NCBI GenBank assembly: GCA_023439835.1
Contig: JAEXUW010000015.1
Location: 1-58,103 of the forward strand
From: Bacillota bacterium
Lineage (GTDB): Bacteria; Bacillota; Clostridia; Oscillospirales; Ruminococcaceae
Direction of reading: 5' to 3'
Length of the DNA stretch: 58,103 bases
The translations under genes and the position numbers were made by a program. This document shows, piece by piece, positions 1-8,573 of this stretch (positions are counted from its first letter, which is position 1; each line of letters opens with the position of its first letter). Under the pieces are notes generated by a model that did not search any database, was not told where the DNA came from, and saw nothing but the letters and a program-made list of their open reading frames with translations.

Positions 1-120
1 GAGCCTTTTTCAAACCGTCGGGCGGTAGGAGGACAAACCAATCCACAGCATCCATTACAGTATAGCAAATTTTTAAAGTTCTTGGAGAGGAACTCTAAAA
101 ACTACTACTTTTATATAATA
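1..120. repeat. possible dispersed intergenic repeat at the left edge
   Basis: Non-coding sequence running in from the window edge. It contains a short hairpin (AGTTC / GAACT, about 78-97). The texture, including the segment around 18-60, resembles dispersed intergenic elements I associate with gut Clostridia. This is from memory of similar sequence, not from a second copy in the window, so confidence is low. Frame 1 is open to a TAG at 163-165 but has no start and no recognisable protein. Confidence 0.25.
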
Positions 121-123
121 CGA

Positions 124-206
124 GGAGAAAACCACCTTTTGTGTAAAGGTAAGTGCATTTTTTAGAGGCTAAAGTTGCACTTAGTTTTTCATTTGACGGT
201 TTTCCC
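124..206 (+). ncRNA. candidate structured RNA (three-way junction) upstream of tyrA
   Basis: Three stems nest into one fold. P1 pairs GAAAACC (127-133) with GGTTTTC (198-204). P2 is ACCTTT/AAAGGT (134-139 with 145-150), loop TGTGT. P3 pairs AAGTGCA (151-157) with TGCACTT (176-182) and has an inner TTTAG/CTAAA helix. P2 and P3 sit side by side inside P1, so almost every base from 124 to 206 is accounted for. It lies just upstream of the tyrA promoter and not in its leader, so it would be the 3' part of an upstream transcript, a small RNA, or part of a repeat. It matches no riboswitch family I know. Confidence 0.35.
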
Positions 207-217
207 ACAAAAAAGCA

Positions 218-246
218 TTGACATTTACGATTTAAAGTGTTAAATT
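218..246 (+). promoter_or_regulatory. sigma-A-type promoter for tyrA
   Basis: A perfect -35 TTGACA (218-223) is followed after 17 nt by a -10 TAAATT (241-246, 4 of 6). Transcription would start near 253, about 90 nt before the tyrA start codon. Confidence 0.6.
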
Positions 247-341
247 AATAATATAGAATTCTTGTTTGAGATTAATAATTACTACTAATTCAACTATACT
301 ATATGTATTATAACTATTATATATTGCTAATCGGAGGGGTT

Positions 342-1199
342 ATGAAAATAGCGGTTATCGGTCTGGGGCTTATCGGCGGTTCGTTCTGCAAAGCTATAAC
401 GGCAAAAACACAGCACAGCTGTTATGGGCTTGATCTTGATCAGGCTTCAATTTCATCTGCTGTTTCAGACGGTGCGATTGTGGGCGGAATCGGTTGCGAC
501 GAGCTTTCGGAAATGGATATGACTATTGTGTGTCTTCATCCTCATGCGGCGCTTGACTTTATTAAAGCCAACGCCGTTAATTTTAAAAAGGGAAGCATAG
601 TAATCGACAGCTGTGGCGTGAAAACCAATATTGTGTCAGAGGCTGAAAAGGCTCTTATCCCGTTTGGAGTAAGCTTTGTCGGGTGTCACCCCATGGCGGG
701 AAGAGAATTTTCAGGGTATGCGTATTCGCAAGCCAGCCTTTTTGAGCGAGCAAGCTTCATTATTACGCCGACTGAAACGACAAACGAGCTTGACGTATCA
801 GCAGTAAGCGAGTTTGCTAAAGCTGTGGGATTTGCCAGAGTTGTCATCACAACCCCGCATGAGCATGACAGGATTATCGCCTTCACCTCTCAGCTTGCTC
901 ATGTGGTATCAAGCGCTTATGTAAAAAGCCCGACGCTTCAAAGCTTTAACGGCTTCTCAGCGGGGAGCTTTATGGATTTGACAAGAGTGGCTAAATTAAA
1001 CGAGGATATGTGGACTTCCCTCTTTCTGATGAACAAAGGGCCTCTTATAAATGAAATTGAAACGATAACTGAAAAGCTGAATGAGTATAAGGAAGCTTTA
1101 AGAAGTGATAATTCCGAAGAGCTCAAGAAGCTTTTAAAGGAAGGCCGTATTCTTAAAGAAAGCATTGAAACCCAGCAGACACTCAGCAACCTCAAATAA
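342..1199 (+). CDS. tyrA: prephenate dehydrogenase
   Basis: Converts prephenate to 4-hydroxyphenylpyruvate in tyrosine synthesis, using NAD(P)+ in the cytoplasm. The N-terminus has the Rossmann dinucleotide motif (Gly7-Gly9-Gly12 in VIGLGLIGG). The family signature HPMAGRE lies near residue 115. The all-helical dimerisation half follows (about 165-285). The 285-aa length is normal for a monofunctional TyrA without an ACT domain. The start is ATG 342, preceded by GGAGGGG at 333-339; an upstream in-frame ATG at 303 lacks a ribosome site. It has its own promoter and no other shikimate-pathway gene next to it. Confidence 0.9.
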   Translation: MKIAVIGLGLIGGSFCKAITAKTQHSCYGLDLDQASISSAVSDGAIVGGIGCDELSEMDMTIVCLHPHAALDFIKANAVNFKKGSIVIDSCGVKTNIVSEAEKALIPFGVSFVGCHPMAGREFSGYAYSQASLFERASFIITPTETTNELDVSAVSEFAKAVGFARVVITTPHEHDRIIAFTSQLAHVVSSAYVKSPTLQSFNGFSAGSFMDLTRVAKLNEDMWTSLFLMNKGPLINEIETITEKLNEYKEALRSDNSEELKKLLKEGRILKESIETQQTLSNLK

Positions 1200-1543
1200 A
1201 GCCAACAGAAATATTTGTGCAAATCGTATATTTTAGAAAATAATGGCAATAATTTATGCTGAAAAGCGTTCACATAACCAGCTGTGCAATTGTGAACAAA
1301 CTTTGTGTTTTAGCGTAAATTTTGCCATATTTTTATTGTATATGCACTTTGATTTAAGGCAAAAGTACAAAAATTACATAGCGGTTACAAAAAACGCTTG
1401 ACATTACAGCTCTCTGTGATTAAAATTAACAGGTCTTAACAGACAGCTTACAAAAGCCCCGTTTCCATGCGGTTTTCCGCATTTTATGGCAGAATTCGTA
1501 TTGTCAGGACTTCTGTCTAATAAAGAAAAAGGAGTGAGGATTT
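1200..1543. other. 344-bp intergenic region with an inverted repeat
   Basis: Holds the SpoIID-gene promoter (1398-1426) and an inverted repeat GTTCACA (1268-1274) / TGTGAAC (1291-1297). The repeat encloses a CAGCTG core and has no T-run, so it is more likely an operator or RNA hairpin than a standard terminator. No small ORF with a ribosome site was seen. Confidence 0.4.
1398..1426 (+). promoter_or_regulatory. sigma-A-type promoter for the SpoIID-domain gene
   Basis: TTGACA (1398-1403), 17-nt spacer, TAAAAT (1421-1426, 5 of 6). Transcription would begin near 1433, leaving a leader of about 110 nt. Confidence 0.65.
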
Positions 1544-2803
1544 ATTAATAAGCGGTCATCATTATTAAAAAAGACGTTGCTTATGCTCACAGCGCTTGTG
1601 TATACTATGGTAGTATGCTTTGTCGGTGAGTGTGGCGACATAACTAATAATAATATTATTATGGCTGAAGCTTTCACAGAAAGTCAGCAGGAAACCTATA
1701 TGGTATCCGACACTGACATATCAGCTCAGGTGAGCTGGTGGAAAGCAGGATTATCAGAATACACTATTGTTGAAGAGGAGGCGTTGGAGCTTCCACCGGT
1801 GTCAGTATATCAGGCACCGCCTGTAACATCACAAGCAAGCACCTCTGTCGCCCCTGTTGTAAGTACAGAAACAGTGACTAGCGCAACCACTACCCCCACA
1901 ACTCAAGCTCAGATTCAGAGCGAGTCGCCGTCTTCAGAGCAGTCGTTATCGCCAGCACCCAAATATGCTTCTGAAACCTTTACGGTTTATGATCAGAATT
2001 CGGGGAGCTATGTTACCTTAAACGGATATGAAATGCTTTGCCGAATTGTCCGAAACGAGGTTGGCGCACATTACACCTATGGCGAGAAAAACGGGCAGAC
2101 TGTTTATGACGAGGACGCAATAAAGGCATTTACTATTGCGGCGTATTCAATGCTTAAATACTGCAAGAAAAAGGGTGAAACCCCGACGGTCGGGCTAAAC
2201 AGCAATGTATCTCAGGCTCTTCGCAATTATGTTGCTGAGGTTGACGGAATGGGAGCATATTATAACGGCTCACATATCTGTGCGGTATATTGTGCGTCCA
2301 CAGGGGGCACAACGTTATCAAGCAAGAACAGCTGGGGCACAGCTAACCCCTATCTTGTCAGCGTTGAAAGCAAATATGACAATCAGGGTAAGCAGTATGT
2401 CACAACTCAGGTTTTTTCAAAGCAGGAAATGAAGAATATTATTGAAGCAAAAACGGGGTTTTCGCTTTCAAACAACCCTGAGAACTGGTTTGTAATAGCA
2501 TCAACTATTGACGGAAACTATGTACAGCAGCTAATAATCGACGGTAATTCAACCTGTAATATTCGCGGAAAGGATTATCGCATAACGGGAACATTTTTCA
2601 GAAACAGCATAATGGGAGTTTCAAAGCTTAAATCACCTGACTTTACCGTTCAGTACAAAGATGGATATTTTTACTTCACCGTTTATGGATACGGGCACGG
2701 TGTGGGAATGTCCGCTGAAGGCGCACAGCTTTATGCGACAATCGAGGGTTGGGATTACCGTCAAATATTAACGCATTATTATACAGGCATTGAGGTTTAT
2801 TAA
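1544..2803 (+). CDS. SpoIID/LytB-domain peptidoglycan lytic transglycosylase-like protein
   Basis: Predicted exported cell-wall enzyme cleaving denuded glycan strands, as SpoIID does during engulfment. A hydrophobic signal segment opens the protein, followed by a Ser/Thr/Pro/Gln-rich linker and the SpoIID domain. The putative catalytic Glu is in RNEVGAHY (about residue 172). The family closing motif (GHGVGMSAEGAQ ... HYYTG) ends the protein. A vegetative promoter and lack of sporulation neighbours argue for a SpoIID paralogue, not SpoIID itself. The start is unusual: AAGGAG (1529-1534) lies 9 nt before an ATT codon at 1544, which gives a textbook signal peptide with a basic N-terminus. The frame is closed by TGA at 1535-1537. 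The next possible start, TTG 1577, has no ribosome site and removes the basic residues. Confidence 0.8.
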   Translation: MNKRSSLLKKTLLMLTALVYTMVVCFVGECGDITNNNIIMAEAFTESQQETYMVSDTDISAQVSWWKAGLSEYTIVEEEALELPPVSVYQAPPVTSQASTSVAPVVSTETVTSATTTPTTQAQIQSESPSSEQSLSPAPKYASETFTVYDQNSGSYVTLNGYEMLCRIVRNEVGAHYTYGEKNGQTVYDEDAIKAFTIAAYSMLKYCKKKGETPTVGLNSNVSQALRNYVAEVDGMGAYYNGSHICAVYCASTGGTTLSSKNSWGTANPYLVSVESKYDNQGKQYVTTQVFSKQEMKNIIEAKTGFSLSNNPENWFVIASTIDGNYVQQLIIDGNSTCNIRGKDYRITGTFFRNSIMGVSKLKSPDFTVQYKDGYFYFTVYGYGHGVGMSAEGAQLYATIEGWDYRQILTHYYTGIEVY

Positions 2804-2983
2804 GCGAAAACATAAACGCAGAAACAAGGTTTTAATATATATTTGCTGGTTTTGTCATTGCCAAATTCTATACTACTCTAATATTTTACATTACAGTAAA
2901 CAAATAATAAGATAAAAATTTAAGCAATAATACAAAAAAAATAATTATCGACAAATTTCGACTTACAATATAAGCAAATTGTT

Positions 2984-2989
2984 TATAAT
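2984..2989 (+). promoter_or_regulatory. -10 element upstream of the small HTH gene
   Basis: A perfect TATAAT lies 22 nt before the ATG, with no convincing -35. This could be an activator-dependent or autoregulated promoter. Confidence 0.4.
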
Positions 2990-3011
2990 AGTAAATGAAT
3001 GAGGTGATTAT

Positions 3012-3221
3012 ATGACAGTTAATGAGCAGATAAAAATCCTCTGTATAAGAAACGGAATTAGTCTTGCTGAACTAAGCAGAAAGATGGGGCTGACTCCGCA
3101 GTCTTTGAACGGAAAAATGAAGAGGGGAAAGTTCTCGGTTTATGACCTCGAGGAAATGGCGAGGGCACTCGACTGTAAATTTGAAAGACACTTTATTTTA
3201 CCAAACGGGGAGAAAATTTAA
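3012..3221 (+). CDS. small Cro/C1-type helix-turn-helix protein
   Basis: A 69-residue protein that is essentially one XRE-type DNA-binding domain. The HTH core is about residues 17-40 (SLAELSRKMGLTPQSLNGKM), followed by a helix (YDLEEMARALDC) and a short tail. There is no room for a ligand or dimerisation domain. GAGGTG precedes the ATG at 3012. It stands alone upstream of the GH130 promoter, so it may regulate that operon or itself. The target is not determinable from sequence. Confidence 0.75.
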   Translation: MTVNEQIKILCIRNGISLAELSRKMGLTPQSLNGKMKRGKFSVYDLEEMARALDCKFERHFILPNGEKI

Positions 3222-3289
3222 GAACAGGGAAGCTTTTGGCTGGAGAAGAACAACTTTTATGTGGTTGTTTTATCTTCGGCCATTTTTTA

Positions 3290-3317
3290 TTGACAAAAAC
3301 AGAATGTCCTTTATAAT
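3290..3317 (+). promoter_or_regulatory. consensus sigma-A promoter for the GH130-epimerase operon
   Basis: Perfect TTGACA (3290-3295) and perfect TATAAT (3312-3317) with 16-nt spacing. Such a strong core promoter on a catabolic operon suggests control by a repressor, but no clear operator palindrome was found beside it. Confidence 0.7.
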
Positions 3318-3352
3318 AAGAATATGCAGAAAATATTCGAAAGGAAATTAAT

Positions 3353-4369
3353 ATGAACAATATGATACTTTCTCAAACAAAGCTAAGCAATATTCCATGG
3401 CAGGATAAGCCAGAGGGCTGTAACTCACCTGTATGGAGATACAGCGAAAATCCAATAATTAAAAGAAATCCGGCGAAGAACATAACAAGAGTATTCAACA
3501 GTGCGGTTATTGAATACAATGGGAGGTTTGTGGGGGTTTTCAGAGGTGAGGGGCTAAACGGAATTTCACACCTTTATTTCGGTGATAGTGATGACGCCAT
3601 TAACTGGCGGATTGATGAGGAAGCTATTGTTTTTGTTGATGAAAATGATAATAAGGTTGAGCCCTTTTATGCTTATGACCCGCGCCTTGTAAAGGTTGAG
3701 GATACCTTCTATATAATATGGTGCACTGATTTTTACGGTCCGTCTCTTGGAATTGCCAAAACACAGGATTTCAAGCGGTTTGAAATTATGGACAATCCGT
3801 TTTTACCCTTTAACAGAAATGGTGTGCTTTTCCCCAGAAAGATAAATGGAAAGTTTTTGATGCTTTCAAGACCAAGCGACAGCGGGCACACGCCCTTCGG
3901 TGATATTTTTTTAAGCGAAAGTGAGGACCTTGTTCACTGGGGACGTCATCGTCATGTAATGGGTAAAGCCCCAGAATGGTGGCAGTCTTTAAAAATCGGG
4001 GCAGGGCCAGCGCCGATTGAAACCAGCGAGGGTTGGCTTTTATTCTACCATGGCGTTGTCGGAACCTGTAGCGGATTTGTTTACAGCATGGGTGCCACAA
4101 TTCTTGATTTAGAGAAACCCTCTATTGTCAAATACCGCTGTGAGAACTTTGTGCTCACCCCTGAGGAGTGGTATGAGGAAAGAGGCTTTGTTCCTAACGT
4201 ATGCTTCCCCTGTGCGTCACTTCAAGACAGCGAAACGGGAAGAATAGCGATATATTACGGCTGTGCGGATACCTATGTAGGACTTGCTTTTACAACCGCA
4301 GATAAAATAATTGAATATATCAAGGCACATGATAAAAAATGCAAAAATGATGATACTGAAGGAAGATAA
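3353..4369 (+). CDS. GH130 beta-1,4-mannoside phosphorylase
   Basis: Phosphorolyses beta-1,4-linked mannosides, releasing alpha-mannose 1-phosphate without spending ATP. The 338-aa five-bladed beta-propeller shows the GH130 pattern: RVFNSAVIEYNGRFVGVFRGE near residues 46-66 and YDPRLVK, whose Asp109 is the likely general acid. The length fits the shorter GH130_2 group (mannooligosaccharide phosphorylases) better than the roughly 390-aa mannosylglucose phosphorylases, but the substrate is an inference. No signal peptide, so cytoplasmic. The neighbouring 2-epimerase overlaps functionally: it makes mannosyl-glucose from mannobiose. The start is ATG 3353 after AAAGGA. Confidence 0.85.
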   Translation: MNNMILSQTKLSNIPWQDKPEGCNSPVWRYSENPIIKRNPAKNITRVFNSAVIEYNGRFVGVFRGEGLNGISHLYFGDSDDAINWRIDEEAIVFVDENDNKVEPFYAYDPRLVKVEDTFYIIWCTDFYGPSLGIAKTQDFKRFEIMDNPFLPFNRNGVLFPRKINGKFLMLSRPSDSGHTPFGDIFLSESEDLVHWGRHRHVMGKAPEWWQSLKIGAGPAPIETSEGWLLFYHGVVGTCSGFVYSMGATILDLEKPSIVKYRCENFVLTPEEWYEERGFVPNVCFPCASLQDSETGRIAIYYGCADTYVGLAFTTADKIIEYIKAHDKKCKNDDTEGR

Positions 4370-4379
4370 GAGGTGGCAT

Positions 4380-5546
4380 ATGCTCAGGGATGAGGCTTTA
4401 TATTATCTCAGAGAAAAGCTTATACCATTCTGGAACGGGCTTATTGACAAAGAATACGGCGGGTTTTACGGCTATGTGGGCTTTGATTTAAAGGTTGACA
4501 AAAAAGCGGTTAAGGGCGCAATACTAAACTCAAGAATACTATGGTTTTATTCTAGTGCGTATGAACAGCTGAAGGACGCTTCTCTTCTTGAATATGCCGG
4601 TCATGCCTTTGAGTTTTTGAAGAACTTTCTTTGGGATGAGCAAAAGGGCGGAATTATCTGGTCTGCAAAATATAACGGCGATGCTCATGACACCTTGAAG
4701 CATAGCTACTGCCTATCATTTGCGCTTTATGCCCTTTCTGCTTATTGCAGAGTGTCAGGGGATGAGCAGGCACGCTTGATGGCGCATTCTCTGTTCAATC
4801 TCATTGAAACAGTATGCAAGGCGGACAAGGGGTATTACGAGGCTTTTTCAAAGGATTTTGAGCCAGCTTCAAATGAAGAGCTTTCGGAAAACGGCGTAAT
4901 GGCGACAAGAACAATGAACACAACCCTGCATATCCTTGAGGCCTATACCGAATATTCAAAAATAAACGATTCTATTGTCGTGACTGACGCCCTTGAAAAT
5001 GTTCTCAGAATATTCAGCGAATATATATTTGACAGAAAGCATGACAAGCTTCTTGTGTTTTTCGACGATGATTTTAATTCAATAATCGACCTTAATTCAT
5101 ATGGGCATGATATTGAAGCAACATGGCTTCTTGACAAGGCGTGTGAGGTTATAAAAGATCAAAAGCTAATAAAGGAAATAACTGAATTTGACACAAGGGT
5201 TGCACATAGAATACATGAGATCGCTTTGGAGGGCTGTGCGGTAAATAACGAAAGTGAAAACGGCGTAATTAACCGCGACAGAATATGGTGGGTTCACGCT
5301 GAAAGCGTTGTCGGGTTTTTGAATGCATATTCTAAAACAGGGGATGAGAAGTTCAAAAAAGCCACAGACGATGTTTGGGAATACATAAAGGAATTCTTTA
5401 TCGACAAGCGTGAGGGATCTGAATGGTTTTCTCAGCTTTCGCCTGAGGGCAAGCCCTTTGAAAGCTATGCTATAGTTGAGCCGTGGAAATGCCCGTATCA
5501 CAACGGAAGAATGTTCATTGAGATTTTGAAGAGAGTTTTGGAGTAG
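4380..5546 (+). CDS. cellobiose 2-epimerase (AGE family)
   Basis: Epimerises C2 of the reducing sugar of beta-1,4 disaccharides, for example mannobiose to mannosyl-glucose. The 388-aa (alpha/alpha)6 barrel closely resembles the Ruminococcus albus enzyme. It shows GGFYGYV near residue 27, the segment KGAILNSRILWFYS, HDIEATWLLDKA (His near 242), WWVHAESVVGF near 303 and PWKCPYHNGRM near the C-terminus. The His residues of the last three motifs are the expected catalytic set. The ATG 4380 start follows AGAGGTGG; a longer reading from 4311 would overlap the phosphorylase gene and lacks a ribosome site. The gene lies 10 nt after GH130, in one operon. Confidence 0.88.
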   Translation: MLRDEALYYLREKLIPFWNGLIDKEYGGFYGYVGFDLKVDKKAVKGAILNSRILWFYSSAYEQLKDASLLEYAGHAFEFLKNFLWDEQKGGIIWSAKYNGDAHDTLKHSYCLSFALYALSAYCRVSGDEQARLMAHSLFNLIETVCKADKGYYEAFSKDFEPASNEELSENGVMATRTMNTTLHILEAYTEYSKINDSIVVTDALENVLRIFSEYIFDRKHDKLLVFFDDDFNSIIDLNSYGHDIEATWLLDKACEVIKDQKLIKEITEFDTRVAHRIHEIALEGCAVNNESENGVINRDRIWWVHAESVVGFLNAYSKTGDEKFKKATDDVWEYIKEFFIDKREGSEWFSQLSPEGKPFESYAIVEPWKCPYHNGRMFIEILKRVLE

Positions 5547-5556
5547 CAAGCAAATT

Positions 5557-5596
5557 AAACGCCGGCAGAGGCTATCCCTGCTGGCGTTTAGCTTTA
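5557..5596. terminator. bidirectional terminator between the epimerase gene and spoVT
   Basis: AAACGCCGGCAG (5557-5568) pairs with CTGCTGGCGTTT (5578-5589), followed by a T-rich stretch. The two genes converge here, so it can serve both. Confidence 0.8.
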
Positions 5597-6136
5597 TTCC
5601 TCGATTTGTTTGCCTAAGAACATTGCGGCAGCCTGAGCGAGAGTGGCATGAACCTCGGTAGCAGGACTGTCGTTTTCGTTACACAAGAATGTTACCGCAC
5701 CGGTAACGTCACCCGAAGAGATGATAGGCGCAGCAGCAAGAGCATAGCGATTTACCCCTTCAACAGGCATCAGCCGGCTGTCTGTTTTTGAGCTGAATAA
5801 GTAGCTTTTCCTGTTCTCGAGAAGATCATCAAGCCCCGCTGAAACGCGTCTTTCGTTGAATTCCTTCTTTGCTACTCCAGCCACTGCCACTACATGGTCA
5901 CGGTCAAAAATAACAACAGGGGCATTTCCCATTTTATAAATGACTTCTGCCGCCTGAGAAGCGCCGCCTGACAGCTCGTTAATTGGCGAGTATTTTTTAA
6001 AGATTACCTCTCCGTCATTGCTTGTATAGATTTCGAGGGGGTCGCCCTCTCTTATCCTCATTGTGCGTCTGATTTCCTTTGGGATTACGACTCTTCCGAG
6101 GTCGTCAATCCGTCTGACAATACCTGTTGCTTTCAT
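5594..6136 (-). CDS. spoVT: stage V sporulation protein T (AbrB-type regulator)
   Basis: Transcription factor that adjusts the forespore sigma-G regulon in Bacillus. Residues 1-50 are a SpoVT/AbrB swapped-hairpin DNA-binding domain (GIVRRIDDLGRVVIPKEIRR). Residues 55-180 form the GAF-like domain. At 180 aa it matches the 178-aa Bacillus protein. ATG 6136 is preceded by GGAGGT; a start 12 nt further upstream would run through that site. Together with ytaF this points to a spore-former. Confidence 0.9.
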   Translation of the reverse strand: MKATGIVRRIDDLGRVVIPKEIRRTMRIREGDPLEIYTSNDGEVIFKKYSPINELSGGASQAAEVIYKMGNAPVVIFDRDHVVAVAGVAKKEFNERRVSAGLDDLLENRKSYLFSSKTDSRLMPVEGVNRYALAAAPIISSGDVTGAVTFLCNENDSPATEVHATLAQAAAMFLGKQIEE

Positions 6137-6305
6137 AAAAACCTCCAAAATTAATTTTAAAATTGAATGTGTTTGTCAGGTGCAGTAATATTGTTAGCAA
6201 ACGAGGCATAATTATACTTGCTTTTTTGAAAAAATAACCGAACAAATCGAAGGATATAATTTACATTAATTATTCATTTGTACATGGGGTTAATTGAAAA
6301 AAGAT

Positions 6306-8561
6306 TTACGCGCAGGGCTTATAAGGCTTTATTACCATGCGAATAATGCAAATAATAAATAGCATGGATATTATTACTTCAAAATACATAGAAATTTTAA
6401 ACATTGGAGTTGAATAAGTCAAATAGATAGTGCCTGGTTCACTGTCTTCAGAGTGTATTATTGTGAATCCTTTATCGTTTTTAGTAACGGTAATCGGTTT
6501 ATTAATTGTTCCGTCATCTGAAACAAATTGCGCTACAAATCCCTCATTATAAGTAAAAGACAAGGTGAATTGTGTTGAGTTACCGTTTTTTCTAAATTCA
6601 AGCCGATCTAGCTGTGAGTTTAATTCTACAGGAAAATCATTGGCCATTACAAGGCTGTTAACATTACTTATTTCAAACATGATCCCAGAATCAAGAAACT
6701 CAAATTCTCGCTCAATTTCAATGCCCGGTATCTTTGCAATCGCTCCTTTGAATGAAGCAGTGATTTTCTCATTATTATCGACAATGAAATATTTAACTGC
6801 ATTATCATTTATCTGTTCAATCACTCTATCACTAAAATTTTTAGAATAATAGCAAAACGTATTGTAATCGCCGGTGTTAGAATATCTAAACATAAACTCT
6901 TCATTGGAAAGCATATTACTTTGATTAAATGTTAACTGTGAACTTGTCATTTCATATCCGCCTATTGTGAAAACACCGACTAGAACCCCGTAGTTTCTTG
7001 ATATTTTCTTTTGAGGATCAAATGCATACGAAAGATCATATAAACTGTTTTTTTCAACCAAAGCTAATATTCGATAATTGTAAAAGTCAACATTGTTATT
7101 GATTAACTCTTCTTTAATATCCTCGATTTCCTGGCTAGAGCTTGATGTAATAGTTGTCTCAAACAAATCATGCAAACATTTTCTAGCTATATAATAATTG
7201 TTTATAATCCCAAGTATTACAAAAAATGAGCATATAACCGCCAGTGTTTTCTTTAACCTAGAATATTTAAAGCTAATTATTACAATACAGATTAATAGAG
7301 GAATAACAATAAAATATGCTTTAAATAAATATCTGAATTTATTAATTACGGGAAACATATACAATATTCTAGAAGCAACACCACCAATTGAAAAGGAAAA
7401 GAAAAACAATATGCTTATGCTTATTCCGATAAAAAAACCCTTAATAGGATTATTCTTATATAATCCGTTACGGGCGGTGGCTAGTAGTCCCCTGATTTTT
7501 TTCGCAATGTCTTTTAGAGTGATTTGTTTATGGTATTCACTAGTATTTAATTCATAATGTTTTCCTAATTTTCTAATCAAATATACAAGCAAAGCGATTA
7601 TACAAACAATAAACGGACCGTTGTAATATATATTGCAGTCTTTGTCGCCATAAAAGTTTATTGACGAAATAAATGCAATCACTTTATATGCTGATGGACT
7701 TAGCCGATTTATAAGTGAATTTGGTAAAATGCCTGAAACTAGACTGCCAAAAAGAGTGAGAGGTGAAGTAAAAAATTCAGACTTTGATGAAAAAGAGGCG
7801 GACCTCTTTGAACTTTGCAGCAGCAGATAAAGATAAGGGAATGATAGTATTATTCCGATAAAGCAGTTTGTTATTAGCTTTAATAAATTTCTTTTGCTTG
7901 TGTATAACGAAACGCACAACATTATAATGCAGTAAAGAACATAATGATACACAGTGTATTGTACATTGCCCAGTAAAATACTGAATGCAAGAATTACTCC
8001 AATAATTACATAAGATAAGATCTTTGTGTTTAATGTCCTAATCAGGCAATAAAGCAAAAGAGGAATGATTAGATAATTATTAAATACATAATACCAATAA
8101 CCAAACCGGAAAAATGTTGAGCTTGATGTATACATTAACACTATAAATATTGATAGGGGTACACTCGCGTTAAGTTTTCTGCATAAAAGATAAGCAAATA
8201 CATTACCTGAAGCTATCATAATAAAAATATATATTGTTAATGTCGGAAGAGACGGGGATTTAAAAACATAAACGTTTAGTACGTATGAAATGAGCATTAT
8301 TGGATTGTTAAGAGAATAGTAGCCCTCATCACATATTTCTATGCCTTTGAACTGATAAAAGTTGAATTGCGGCATGTGTCCAGTTTCAAAAAAAGTCTGA
8401 TAGCTTTGATCAATTACTGGATACCACTGGTATCTGTTGTCGTCGATCAAGAAAAGCTCATTTTTGAATCCTGACATACCCCAAAAAAGAACTACTGAAA
8501 ATGCTGCAATCAGTAGTAATATTAAACATTTAGCTAATAAACTGTTTGCCTTTTCGTTCAT
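6306..8561 (-). CDS. YfhO-family multi-spanning membrane protein
   Basis: A 751-aa membrane protein of the bacterial YfhO type, which resembles GT-C glycosyltransferases that use lipid-linked sugar donors. It has an N-terminal membrane helix, an acidic extracytoplasmic loop (LIDDNRYQWYPVID, about 38-51), at least ten hydrophobic segments to about residue 460, a large soluble outer domain, and a last helix near 725-745 with a basic tail. In Bacillus YfhO and its relatives are linked to lipoteichoic acid glycosylation. Here it ends the glycan operon and could transfer the product made upstream onto a surface polymer. High Lys/Asn/Ile content matches the AT-rich operon. Confidence 0.75.
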   Translation of the reverse strand: MNEKANSLLAKCLILLLIAAFSVVLFWGMSGFKNELFLIDDNRYQWYPVIDQSYQTFFETGHMPQFNFYQFKGIEICDEGYYSLNNPIMLISYVLNVYVFKSPSLPTLTIYIFIMIASGNVFAYLLCRKLNASVPLSIFIVLMYTSSSTFFRFGYWYYVFNNYLIIPLLLYCLIRTLNTKILSYVIIGVILAFSILLGNVQYTVYHYVLYCIIMLCVSLYTSKRNLLKLITNCFIGIILSFPYLYLLLQSSKRSASFSSKSEFFTSPLTLFGSLVSGILPNSLINRLSPSAYKVIAFISSINFYGDKDCNIYYNGPFIVCIIALLVYLIRKLGKHYELNTSEYHKQITLKDIAKKIRGLLATARNGLYKNNPIKGFFIGISISILFFFSFSIGGVASRILYMFPVINKFRYLFKAYFIVIPLLICIVIISFKYSRLKKTLAVICSFFVILGIINNYYIARKCLHDLFETTITSSSSQEIEDIKEELINNNVDFYNYRILALVEKNSLYDLSYAFDPQKKISRNYGVLVGVFTIGGYEMTSSQLTFNQSNMLSNEEFMFRYSNTGDYNTFCYYSKNFSDRVIEQINDNAVKYFIVDNNEKITASFKGAIAKIPGIEIEREFEFLDSGIMFEISNVNSLVMANDFPVELNSQLDRLEFRKNGNSTQFTLSFTYNEGFVAQFVSDDGTINKPITVTKNDKGFTIIHSEDSEPGTIYLTYSTPMFKISMYFEVIISMLFIICIIRMVIKPYKPCA

Positions 8562-8573
8562 AAATACCCGCCT

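Noticed and set aside
1..165. Open frame running in from the left edge to TAG 163-165
   Set aside because: No start inside the window, no recognisable protein pattern, and the sequence folds as hairpins typical of non-coding repeat material.
247..341. T-box or other amino-acid riboswitch in the tyrA leader
   Set aside because: The leader after the predicted start of transcription is only about 90 nt; no T-box AGGGTGGNACCGCG motif or terminator is present.
7198..7557. 119-codon plus-strand frame inside the YfhO-like gene
   Set aside because: Antisense to a continuous 751-codon gene; explained by AT-rich composition.
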